From contig CM056567.1 of the NCBI GenBank assembly GCA_029721515.1, forward strand, positions 9,325,507-9,389,506: a stretch of 64,000 nucleotides of DNA, given 5' to 3'. Below, in pieces: positions 26,601 through 39,200 of this stretch. Both the position numbers and the translations under genes were made by a program. Position 1 is the first letter of the stretch, and each line of letters begins with the position of its first letter. Source of the DNA: Synanceia verrucosa (Eukaryota > Chordata > Actinopteri > Perciformes > Synanceiidae). Under the pieces are notes generated by a model. It worked only from the letters and a program-made list of their open reading frames with translations. It had not been told where the DNA came from and searched no databases.

Positions 26601-29600
26601 CTTTTTTCTCCTTCCAGTCTGGCTGGTGTTACTTTACTGACTACTGATGCAAGTTAAGTCCTTAGTTGGGTTCATGTCAAGTCAGTCTCTCTGTGACACT
26701 GCATTGAGACATAAACTATATAAGACAGCTTTTTCCCTCAGTTCTGCACTCTGTCCTCTCTCAGGGGGTTTTGTCTGGTGGTCTTTGTGTCCCTCCTAAC
26801 CCCCTAATTTCCCTGGGTCACCCTGAGGATCCTATGCTCACTCCCACACACACTGCCAACAAATAGATTTATTATCTTGTGTCAAGACCGTAGATGAATG
26901 TAGTGAACAGTGGATCAACTGTGTCTGCTCTGTGAGTCATCTGTATCTGTGTTTGCAGAGCTCTCAGTTTGGCTCAAAAAGCTCTTAAGTTGGAATGACA
27001 AGAAGCAAAAACAGCGCGTTCTCCTTGAGGAAAAACACCCACAAATCCCCTTATCGGGTCGAGAGAGAAATAAATTACCAAATGAGAGAATATTTTAAGC
27101 ACACTGGTTTCTGCAGCATCTTATTTTAGCTTCATGTTTGTGTTTCTTAAAGTGGAATCAGTTCAGCTCAGATATACAACCTGCCTCAGGTCAGGATTAA
27201 GTAGTGAAGTAAGACAGCAGGGTTAGGTTAGGTAGGATTACAGTACAATATAAAACATCATATAAACATGCTTGTTGATTGAGTTCAGTTTATAGTGGGA
27301 AGCGACTTTTTCCTCCAAGCCCTAATATGTCTCTGCTCCTATACAGTAATAGAGGAGCTGTATTTGTAAATGCAAACACGTAAAAAGTGCTTGCACCAAC
27401 AGAAATGCTACTGATACCTTGAATGCTTCCATTTACACTACTCATAGACTACTCTGACAGCTGTACGACACAAAAAGGTCACATTTTTGGCGCGTAGATT
27501 GCCTAAAACTCTGTTTTTCTCTGTTTACATTAAAACGCAAAACCGGAATTTTCCTAAATGTCCGCTTTTGCCGGAGTTTTTAGAACGAATCATATTCAGA
27601 GGTGAAATCACCGTTTGTATGTAAATGAAAGGCACAACAAAGGGAGAAGTCTCTTTTTTACAAATACCCTTGCATGTGTAAACAGGCCCATCATAATCAC
27701 ACAACATGCTTGTAGTGAAGATCCCCACTTACTTTCCTCATCACTGATTAGCTGTTATTTTCACCTGTTGTCACCCATCATTAACCTGATTAAGTTCACC
27801 TGTTCACTCCTTATTTAAAGACTGCATTCCCATTTCATCTCTTTTTTTTTTCACTTTCTCATGGTGTCTGTTCTGATGCACCAGTTCTCTTAAGTTTGTA
27901 AATGCAGTTGCTTGAGTTTTGGAGAAGTTTAAGACTTAAAAGACTTGACTTTGTTCAGATGATTACTGTGAACATCCTAATTAACAGTGCTCACAAGATA
28001 ATCTGGGGCTCAGATTATAGCGTTTTACTCACAATCCTGTGGTGACTCTTTTGCCCTCTTTGCCCTCATCACCATTTAAACTGCTCTCTGTCTTTCTTGT
28101 TCCCTCTTTATCTCACTCCTTCTGTGACCCACTCAGAGGAAATCACAAATGTGTTGCTTCATACATAGTGACGGTTGCTGTACTCAGTGATCTATGTGCT
28201 TCCTCCACCCTGTACCCTTCCCTTTTCCATCTATTTCCTCGTCTCCTTCCTCATGTCTCCACCACTCCTGCTGCTCCATCCTCCCAACATCTCCAAGGTC
28301 GTGTTGACCAAGTTTTAGTTTTAAAATTAAAATTATCTCATCAGATAGATCCAGAAACAAATGAGTCTTATCTCACAGTCCATATTTCATACTGTGCAGG
28401 CCACCTGAACAGATGTTGCCAGGTGTTATCATAACAAGATACTCATGAAGCATGAATTATTCCACTAGGTATATGCAAGGAGGATGGAGGTCAGTGTGCC
28501 TCTCTCTTTTCCTGGTTAATACTACACCCCTCAGTGAAGGGGAGCTCATAACTCAAGTCAACCACAGCAGCCATAGAATACAAATCAGGTGTGTGTGTGT
28601 GTGTGTGTGTTGGACGGAGGTTTATTGCTGGTCACATTTTAACCCTCCCTTCCTGTACTCTGGCAGTTTCATTACCTCTATCTAAAGGGATGGAAAGAGC
28701 AACTGAGAGAGTGAAAAACATTGTGGCCAGTCATTGTGGTCACAGACAGGGACACCACTGTATTCTGCTAGTATCACTGAAAATGATAGCTTGATGATGA
28801 TGAAGATAAAGTAAAAACAGGTCCAGTGGACTATGGAGCTCCATCTTAATCCAAACATAAATTTTGGCTCCTTTTTGAACGGCTCTGGTTCCACCAGGAA
28901 ATTCTCTATTCTTCTGTTTGTTTGACATTTCAGAAAATCCTGAAATAAAGAGTAACCATGGAACTACATAAACCAGCAGAGAGGTGAATCTGGACCATAC
29001 AAAGGCAAAGATACAAAACTGTGTGCATCATTATTTTGAAAGTGAAGGAACTTCTCATCCCATAAACCATTGCGAATGGCCACTCGCAGCCTCTGGAAAC
29101 TCCCAACAAACATTTAAAATAACTTTTTTCCTAAAATTGAGACAAAGACAATGCCTAGCAGGTATAAGGTACATGCCTTATTTCTCACCTCAAATATTTT
29201 CAGACAGACATTTCAGTCATCTATTGTTATACAATGGCTCTTACTTACCAGACTTTACCCATCTTCTAACTGTGCTCACTGCACACCTGCAACCTTTAAT
29301 GACTGTATCTTCAGACCTTGTGACATTATGATATATCAAACATGATCTGTCCCCAGACAGAAATATAAACACCTGGCAAAGTACTGAAAGCTGTGGTAGT
29401 TCCTGCTACAGTTTTTGCAAAGTGAAAACAATACCAGCTGTTTTAGTAATTATGTTGTCTTTCAACAAAATTAAGTTCATATTATATTTACACATTTATG
29501 CTCAAGCTGCTAAAATCAGAGCCAACACTACATTAGCTCTAATAAGAATGGAAATGAATACATTAATGATGTTCTTTGGTGGATTATTTGTTTGCCGTAT

Positions 29601-30225
29601 TACAGGAGAAGCTTGGGCACATTCAAAAAAGATGGTTAATCTAATTTTATTAGCATGTTTAATCATTTAGTATGATTGTGTTGTTAGTTTCTTTGATTTT
29701 TTGAATGGAGTTCTGCTTCATGAAATGCCAGCACGTCTCTGGCAGCACATTTCAGGCACTTTGTCCAAGTAGAGTTGCTGTCACACAAGTTAATGCATTA
29801 GTGCTGCTGATTAATCACATTAACATGCTGATTTCGACAGCCCTAATATATTCCTAATTCTTCCCTGTGTTATTCAGGGTGAATGTTGTCTTTAAAGCTG
29901 CTCCTGCCTCCATGTCTCCCCACCCACTGTTGGTCTAATGAACTCAGCCTGTCCTACACTGAACCACACACAGTGGGGCGTTTTCAAGCCCAGTCAGGCA
30001 TGAAGTGGAAACCGGGCTGCCTCTCATGGCCCAGTGGTCTGAACGCTCACCTGATACTGATGTTGAGGTTATGACAAAGTCACAACAGCTGCCACTTTTT
30101 ATTCTCTCTCTGTCTCTGCTTCTCTGTTCACATCCTTCCTCCATTGTCCAGCAAATGAGAGGTTAAGCTGAGGACATGAGATGAGCTAATACTCATCATG
30201 TGGTCACAGTATTACATTTTCCATT

Positions 30226-30261
<36 letters not shown>

Positions 30262-33200
30262 GCCTCAGAGTTTGGGCTTGGTCATTCCACCGGGAGTCAT
30301 ATTTTACACTTAGCTTTTTTTTTTTTTCATCCGTCATCAGTTTAAACTGGATCTGTTTTTCTCCAGGAAATGTTCTCATCAAGTGACCTGCTGTTTTTGC
30401 CGTCTCATACTTGCAGTCGATAGAGCGCTCTCTAGTGGAGCTAGAAGTTATAGAAGAGCTGCAACATTATGTCTGTGTGATCCCTCCTCTGAGAGACTGA
30501 TCCGGCAAAACCATTACATCTGTCTTTTATTGAACAGGTCATTTTTGTCAAGTTATTTCTTTTCTCGTATATTAATTTCTGACCACTATGAGCTGCAAAC
30601 TTGGATCGAATTAGTCTTTATTTTTATTTTTATGATGCAGAAAAACTCACATTATTCACCTTTAAAGGGCTGAAAAAGTCTCTGTTTCATAGAGTTTCAC
30701 TTAAGTCCAGTCTACAAGATATAAGTCAGAAACAGAATGGCATTTCAAATCATTATCTTTATTTCCAGTGTGGCCCTTACTGATGAGATGGATGTCATTT
30801 GACCTCTGACATTTTAACCAGCCTGTTTTGTTGGCTGCCTGAACTCTGATTGTCCTCCAACAGGCTGTTTGACCTGCTACCATTTCCAACAGTCTGGCTC
30901 AGTTGATTTATAATATTATCTTTAGTGTTGGACAGGGCTTAAAGGCAGCTTCTGACCAGTCCTTAAAAAGCCATAATATCTGATTTAAAATTGTATTATT
31001 ATTATAAATATTGTAATCGCACTGAATAATTGTATTTTTTCTACAATTACTGTAGAAAAATGTGAAATTTTAGCTTAAAGTTAGTATTTGCTATTCTATC
31101 TGTTGTGATGCTGTGCAGTGTTATTTTGCTTATGCGGAGGAATTGTGTGTTGTGTGAGCTGAATCAAAGGCATTTGGTCCTCTCTGCCCTCTCCCCCAAG
31201 ACCAGATGGTGTCTCTTTAGGCCCTCTAATGAATATTGATATGAGGGATCCTGGTTAACAACAGGGGGGTACACAGGCCCAGCCACACACCCCCAAAAGT
31301 GGCATTTAGTAAAGGTCTGCATTGAGCCGAACGGGTGTGGAAGGGATTTATTTTTGAAGAGTTAAAAACTTGCAGCAAAGCTGTTTTCTTATGCACATAA
31401 ACTTGTCTGTATTTGTAAACATATTTTAGTGTTGCACAAATTAATAGGGATTAGAGGCTAATGAGTATGAATTAGTCGTCTGAGTGTTATAATCCAGAGG
31501 ATAGAACAAGTTTTGGTGTAAAGGTAAGGGAACAAAACAATAAAAACGGAGTGAAAATGTGAAATAAAAGAGACATTTTAGGCAAAAGACTGATGTGTTG
31601 ATAGACAGAGAGAGAGCAGAGGGAGTGTGAGGTGAAGAGATGGTCAGGTTAAGCCACTGGCAGAGTTAATCCTCTGGCATGACTCCCATGTTTAAAGCTG
31701 CTCTCCTGAAGGTCTCAGCTCATTCCGGCCCCCTCTCAACCCGAGGCTGAGCCACCGCCATCACCCCAGGCTGGGCGGTCTGACCCTGGACACTGTGGGT
31801 GAAGGTCCCTTCACTGGAGAAGTATCCCCACCCTTTTTCCAGTGCCAAGAGGGATGGTGGGTGCATGGATGAAAGTAACTGTGTTACCTCCAGCTGGTGT
31901 GGATGTGTATGGGCCAGCTGTAGCCCCCCTGCCGTGCAGCTTTATTAGGAATAAACATCAATTCAGAGGACAAGTGGATCAAGTGGTGCTTCTTGAGTGA
32001 GGAAATAACCCTGGAGCACAGCACTGCTTGCTTGTTTGGCACAGAATCAGCCTTTTTAGTTGTTTTTTTTCCATAGCCGTGTTGTATTTCATACCCTCTG
32101 CAGTTTGTCAAAAACGGAAACTCACACACACACAGCACTGTAAGAGCTGTGATGATGAGCCGAGGCTGGTTCAGCTATTTATAACTGGAACTAGACCTCT
32201 GTGGCTTCAAGGCAAAGGGGCAGACAGGAAGAGAAAGGCAGAGAGAGGAAAAGATGTGATGGAGGAGAGCTTGGCAGAGACAGAAGGAGGAGACTGGAGA
32301 AGATGATGCAGAGAAGACGTTACAGGACATTGAAATAGCTGTTGTTGAACTGTTCACTGTGAGGACACAACCTCTAGCTGTCAAATGTGGCCCCTCTAGG
32401 CTCCTGTAGGCCTTAGATAATGAGACAGTGTGTCAGACAGAAGCTGAAGGCTTTCATTAGAGAAAGGACAATGACAAATAGAACTGCATAACAGTGAAAT
32501 TTATTAATGGTGTGGTTTATTATCGCCACAATAAACACTATGAGGAAAGCCTCCAGCAAAGTCTCCAACTACAGCATGCATTTTGAATTCAGAAACTTTT
32601 CATTTAAGTTGTTTTATTATAAGTTATGTCTTTATCAGTGTGGGTCCCAACCTATGGCTCGGAAACCCACAGGAGGTCTCAACATGAATCTGTGGGGTCA
32701 TAAGATTTTTGTCTAATTGTCACTTTTTTTCTTAGATTGTTTGGTCCGTCCAGGCTCTTGGTATTCACATATCACACGTGCACGTCTGTGAAATAGTGAG
32801 CGATGCCTCCTGCTGATGGGGGGGTCTTTATTTGACAATAGAGAGAGAATCACATTGGAGCGACAGAGTGAAACAGAGGGGGAAGGGAGGAGGGTATCAG
32901 GCTCAGGGATAAGGCAGCTGGGACAGGCTGCTTGGCTGGAAGCAGATCTTTTTGTGTCCTCGTCCTTCCAGAGTCACTCTGCAGAGGAAAGAGACAACAG
33001 ACCGTCTGCAGGTCACTCACTGACAAATGGCTGTCAGGATTTTCATCATCTTTCCTCCAATTTCAGAGTGTCTGGATCTTATTTGTCAAACAAATTAATT
33101 CTTTTCTCAAGGACAGAAAGAGGACTTGTTGCTTTCTCACATTATTTTAATTCTGTACCTGCTATGGTGCTGGAGGCATGGTGGTCTACTTGAGGAAGAG

Positions 33201-36200
33201 CATCCGCTCTCTGCTGTCTGTCTTCAAGAAGAAGGGTTAGTGTTGACTCATCATTTGGCTGGCTGTGGCTTTGGATGTAGGCTGCTGATACTTGATATAC
33301 CCTAAAAGTTTGTGTTGCATGTCTGAGGTTATGAGGGGATGGATCATTAACATGTTGTTTTAGTGTCAAGTGATAATAATTTCTGATTTTGTGCGCCGCT
33401 CATTATCTTTCTGTCACACGCAAACACACAGCCACACAAGAATTAGTCTTTAGCGGTCCTCTCTAATGAGATTAAAGGGCTTAACCGATTTTTTTTTTTT
33501 TTGGGGGGGGGGCGATCATCTAAATCAATCAAAAGCCCTAAATCTCTCACAGGGGTCTGGCTGAATCTCACGAAGGACCGCTCTTCCAATTAATCACAAT
33601 CTGAAATGTGAGTAATATGCCCCTGTAGTGGACGTTTTGTAATGAAATGTGTTCTCTCTGTTTCTTGGATTGCATCACACAGTCCAAGGTTCACAGCGAC
33701 CAGAGATTTCCCACAGTCACACACAGGGAGGGTATTGTATGAATGCAGGAGGATAGGAGTGTCTGTTACCTTACTCACACCAACATGTACAGTATGTACA
33801 GTCACACTCGCCCAGTGTTACCTTACCAGGTGAGACTGAGAACCACAGTGTTGACAGCAAAGACAGAAAGCAGACACTTCGCACTGACCTCTGATTAGTT
33901 AATAACACTCAACATGAAATTTATATAACTGACATAGCCTACACAGCCAAAAGCAAATTATTAAAAATAACAGACACAAAAACTTAAAAAGAATATTGTT
34001 CCATCATTTTTATAGACTTAATTACTTCATATAATTACTTCCTCCTGCTATCATAAATGCAAATGAAGTGCCCTAAAAATACCTGACAGGCAACGTAAAA
34101 GCCACAAAAGCCAAGCTATCTTTGGTGACCAAATCAAATATTCATTTGTTAGCCAGACAAGATGGCCTCCATTTCCACATGTTGTTGTTTGTGTGCTCAT
34201 ACTCGTACAATTTAAGCAAGCTATCTCATGAATACTGCAGTGTAATGAAACAAACCTGGCTATCTTTGCCTGTACTCACTGCTGACCAACTAGCCTTTAT
34301 TTCATCTTAATAAATCTGTTCAGTCTTCACTGTTTTTGACCTTGAGTAAAGCCATCCTGAAGGGAGAGCCTGGTCCAGTTCCCATGCAGGAGGTCCCACG
34401 GTAGGGGGTCCAGAGACATCTTTACCTGCAGACAATCCAGATTATCTAATCCTCCATGGCCTAGTGAAGATGCGAGATACTGCAGGAGATTAGCCTGGCA
34501 TGTAGTTTACACTTGACAGGCTGGAACGTCTGCCCACCAAACTGCTCAGGTGAGCAGATTTAAAGAGTGTGCTGTGTCAAAGGTGCACAGATAAACCCGC
34601 ACTGGTCCTCGACACATGGAGGTGCAGAGGATTCACTGTAAAGCTGATAAATGTTTTGGCACACCTGTCGAGTCTGTCTATGTGTGTTGATGTTTACCTC
34701 CGAAGAGGACGAGGAAGTACCTGTAGAAAGATGTTTAAATGTCTGGTTGAAAGCAGCTGTGTTTCAGAATGAAGTTTGGTCTTTTGGTTCAGTGGCAAAT
34801 ACTCAGTTATTGGCGTTTAAGAACAGAAACTGGAACCAATTCCAACATATTGACAGTGAGATTCCTATAAGTCTCCTTGATGCACATTCTCTAGGACTCA
34901 ACAACAAATTACCATATAAGCCAGTTACATTTGTCTTCTGTTGTTCTTTTTCCATCATCTCAACAGCTGGCCCCAAAGGGAATGAAGACCAGAAGAGGTT
35001 GACTGTCCACTACAGGACCTCCCAGCACTACCAGGAGAATGTTTTCATTGAGGGCAGCCGGCCTCAGTACCTGGAGGACCTGCACACTGAGGCCCAGGAA
35101 GGGCTCAAAATACAACAACAGGAAGGTAAGGCACAGTAAGATCAATGTGAACACACACTGTACTCTAGTTCACACTGTAGACACCTGCTGGCATGTGCTT
35201 GTGTTTTTTATATGAAGGCCGCCAGCTGAAGCTTCAAGTTCACTCACTTTTATTTTTCAATCTTGTTTACATCACTAATCATATATACTGTGTAAACATG
35301 ATTATGGAGTGGATTTAGATTTTTTTCTTCCTCGTCTATTTATCTCACCCAGAATTCACGAATGGAGTGAACTTAACTGACGATGAGAGCGTTGCTGTAA
35401 GTGCCCGACCTTTTTTTCCGTCACTTCCTACACACAAAGAATGCCACCTAACTAAAAACTTGTGTGTGACCCACTGCAGTCCACAGACACTCTGCGTCCA
35501 GAGCAGGATATCAGCTCCAAGGACAGAGGTGGCTCTCTGGAGTCCAAATCCACCACCGGGAGTACTGATACCACCATAACCTCGACTAGACCTGTGCTCA
35601 CTCGCCAAGGTAAATCAAAGCTGTTTGTGTGTTTATGGAGAGAGAGAGACTTTGAAGGGAAGCATCCGTGTCTCGTTCATCTCGGTGAAAACATGAGCCA
35701 ATCACTGCACTTGTGCAGCAAGCGGTCTGAGCTTTGTTCGCGGGGCTTACTGCTGCATGGTCGACTCGTAAGCGAGTGCTTATTTAGCATGCATGTCTCA
35801 CTCCCGTCTGCTTGGTGCCTCTGCAGTTATGGTGTGAAATCAAAGGAAAAAAAGCAACTTCAGACACACAGCTGAAGCTTATTTTCGGTTGATCAAAAGC
35901 TTTGAGCAAAGTTCACAGAGCTGCAGCTGCTTCTGCACATCACAGCTGTATGGCAAAGTATGCCATTCTCTCTTCTTTGTGTGCACATAGAGAGTGTGAT
36001 TGTTATTCTGGTCCATATTCCAACCATCTTTTTTAAAACCCTCTGGAGGAGCCAGTTCCCCGATATACTTTAATGCATTATAGTGCATTGCTTGTAAATT
36101 CAGTTAATAGAGTAACAAAGAATCTTTCTTTCTCAGGTTCTACATTCAAGCCTCTGAATTCAGTGAAAAGACTCGATAAGAGCAGGAAGAGGAGTCGGAG

Positions 36201-39200
36201 GACCACCATCATGGGTATTCCCAACCAGGTCCAGAAAGAGCTCGGTATGTCCACACCACCATGCCTAACCAGTACACATCATGTGTCCTTTGTGGTAAAC
36301 TTGTTATTGACGGTCCACTGACCACTTTCCAGCGTTGCACAGAAGCTCAACCTTCCAGCCTCTTGATTCTACGCCTAATCACAACGGAAAGCTCAGTAAC
36401 AGCCAATCAGGCGTCGTTATCATTCCCACGGTTGATGGAGGGACTCCAGCAGAGAATAAGGCGGGAGCGAGGGTGCACCTTTCAGAGCTGGAGGTAAAGG
36501 ATGTTCCACTGTAGTTATATAACATACATTACATAGATTATTTTATCACTTGAGAATGTTCCTCTCTTCCCTCCTATCAGGCATCCAGAGATGAACAGCT
36601 ACTGAGGAAACAACTCCAGACAATGTACCAAGACGAGCAGCTCTTCAAGCATCAGGGTTTTGGCTCCCATCTCTGCCCCACCTCAAACATGAGACCCAAG
36701 TCCCTGGCAGTACCTGGCATGACTACTTCCTCCTCCTTCTGCCCTTCAGCGATGTTTAGCTTCCTCCAGGAACGCAAGGTAACACTTATATCAGTTACTT
36801 AAATATATTGTGTGAAATTGAGCTGTGAGATTCACATTGTGTGCTTCTTTTTCCAGGGCCCTGTGATGTCCATATCTCCTCAGGCCACTTACTTGTCGAC
36901 AATCATTCCTAATGCGGTCTTGCCGTCCTCGATTGAAGTCATAGAGATCGAGCGCAACTGCAGCCGGACGCGTGGCAGCAGTGTAAACCATGGCAGTAAT
37001 GTCCGCACTGTAAGCAAAAGTAGCCTCGCATCTGGGGACTTATCAGTCAGCCCTATGTTGTCCAGAAGATCAGATGGTGATGGTTGGCAGACTGACAATT
37101 CCCACGATGACTCCACACCAATGCTCGCATCAGCTTTGGGGTCGTACCGCAGCGAGTCACAGTCTTCAAAGACCATTATTTCAAACTCCTCCCCAGCATC
37201 TTCTAAGGGCAGCACACGCAGTGGAAACTCACAGAGAACTGGTCTGAATGGACAGGAGAGCCAGACAGAACAGTCCAATGAGGACCAAGACCACATCAGT
37301 CTCCGCAGCTCTGTTAGCATCAGCAGCAGCTTCAGCAGTAAAAGGGAAAGTGCTGTTGCAGTTCAACAATCTGAGTGTGATGTTTGTGGGGATGATGCAA
37401 AAACCATACGGAACTTCGCTCGCAGTCTGTCGATTATGAAGACCAAGCAACCCCCAGCACCTCCCCGGAGAACAAACTCTCTACATAACAATAAGATCAG
37501 GAGCGACTCCAGGGTTCTGGTAGAGCTCAGTGACTCTGGAGCTGTGGAAAATGCCGCAGAAAGTATCGTAGCAGGGGACGAGATAAAGTCAGTAATCACA
37601 GATGCTGGTAATATTCCCACCATTGCATCAAACTCCAGCAGGTCCAGCTGTCTAGATGCTTCCTCCAGTCCTTTGAGCCCCACACAGCCCTCTTCCACTG
37701 AGGCAGGAGAAGCAACAGAACCTCGGCCAGAATCCAGCAGCTCCTCCCCACAGAAAAGTCCCTCTGAAGGGGGGAAATTTGAACGTACCATGTCCCCTTC
37801 AAGTGGCTACTCCAGTCAGAGTGGCACTCCAACACTCTCCCCAAAAGGGCTCTCCCCAACCTCACCCGACAAGCAGAAGAAAAAACCTGTCAAACCAGAG
37901 AGATCCATGTCTCGGGCCTCATCCTCGGCAGCTTCTCCTTCCTCCTCTCTAACCTCTCTGTCGTCTGGTGCATCTGAGTCGGTTAATACAGATGTTTCCA
38001 CATGTGTGCCACCACAGGGATCTCCACTCACTGAAAAAGAACTCGCTCTGAATAACAATTCTTCCACTTTAGGTGTTGAAGTCAGAGAGCTGTTGAACAT
38101 CCCGCCTCCTCCAAAAATCAAAGCTCCATGCCCACCTCCTCCGGAGACATGGGTTCATAACAGACACACCTTTCAGCTCTTGTGTGGGCCTTGCCCTCAT
38201 GTCAGCAAAGTAACCCAGAAACCAGCTCAGATACAAGACAGCACAGTTAAACAAGCAGGAACCCAGAGTGAAGCCATCGAGGAGGTGCAAGTTATGGTTG
38301 AAAACCGATTAACCACAGAGCCTGAGACTTTGTTAGAAACAGGTCCTGAAGAACTTCACAAGGACGTGGAGAACAGGGAATGTCCAAGTAGCGAACAAGA
38401 GAGTATGGCAGCGAGCGCAGACGTTCAGAGACAAGATCAGAGTAGGAGCCCTAAAGTGAAGGAGGCTGAGAGTCCAAAGAAAGATCCTCCACCTGTCATG
38501 AAGAAACCCATGATAGTACTGCACAGACAGGAACTGCAGTCAGCAGAGCATTCAGTGGAAAGACAGCAAAAGGCAACATGTCGCTGTGCCTCGCCAGGTG
38601 TTCATTTACCTGTTGAGAACCATACGGTCTCCTCTCAGCATGGGCTTAACATTTTAGCTGAGAAGAGTGTTGATGAGATGAGTAAAAGTGAGGTCACGCA
38701 GACGCTTATAGAGGTCCCCAAAATTAGTAAGGCCTCGCCACCACCTACCCCTCCCCCGGCGTACCACCCTACACCTCCTCTGTCCAGGAAGACACCTCCC
38801 TCATCAGTGTCTGTGCCACCAGATGACTTACAGAGGGTGCAGGAGGAGATCCATGTTGTGGAGTCTTGCTGGCCACCTCCTCCGCCTCCCATGGAAGGGG
38901 ACTCTGTCTTCGATGGAGGAGATGAGGTTGACTTTCCTCCTCCTCCTCCACCTGTTGTGGCAGACAATGTGATGGAAGGATGTATCGCAGAGCCGGACGT
39001 CTCAGAAAGAGAAGCAGCTGGAGAGACGACTGAGGACAGGAGCGAAGTGTCTGTTCATGGACAAATTCCAGATTCGTCCCCTGCTGTTCAAACAGTAACT
39101 GACACCAAACCAGAGGATGACACCGCTGATGAGACTTTTTGCAGACCAGTGCAGAATATTTTATCTGTTTCAGACAGTGTCCCACCTCCCCCAGTAGAGG

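Larger units (their letters stand above)
18864..33177. other. nhsl3: nhsl3 intron between exons 1b and 1c
   Basis: No further coding exon recognised in 14 kb. Contains a MITE-like repeat at 21466, microsatellites, and the end of another hAT-looking repeat near 29800-29845 (GTTAATGTG/GATTAATC words next to AGGGCTGTC, read on -). The block at about 31170-31850 is less AT-rich than its surroundings. Confidence 0.5.

Noticed and set aside
28984..29331. 115-codon ORF in the nhsl3 intron
   Set aside because: No recognisable domain, no splice context, AT-rich; probably chance.
36812..36856. ATG at 36812 as the start of a 1236-codon single-exon gene
   Set aside because: The first 15 codons are intron sequence before the acceptor at 36856; family homology continues upstream in exons 2-7.
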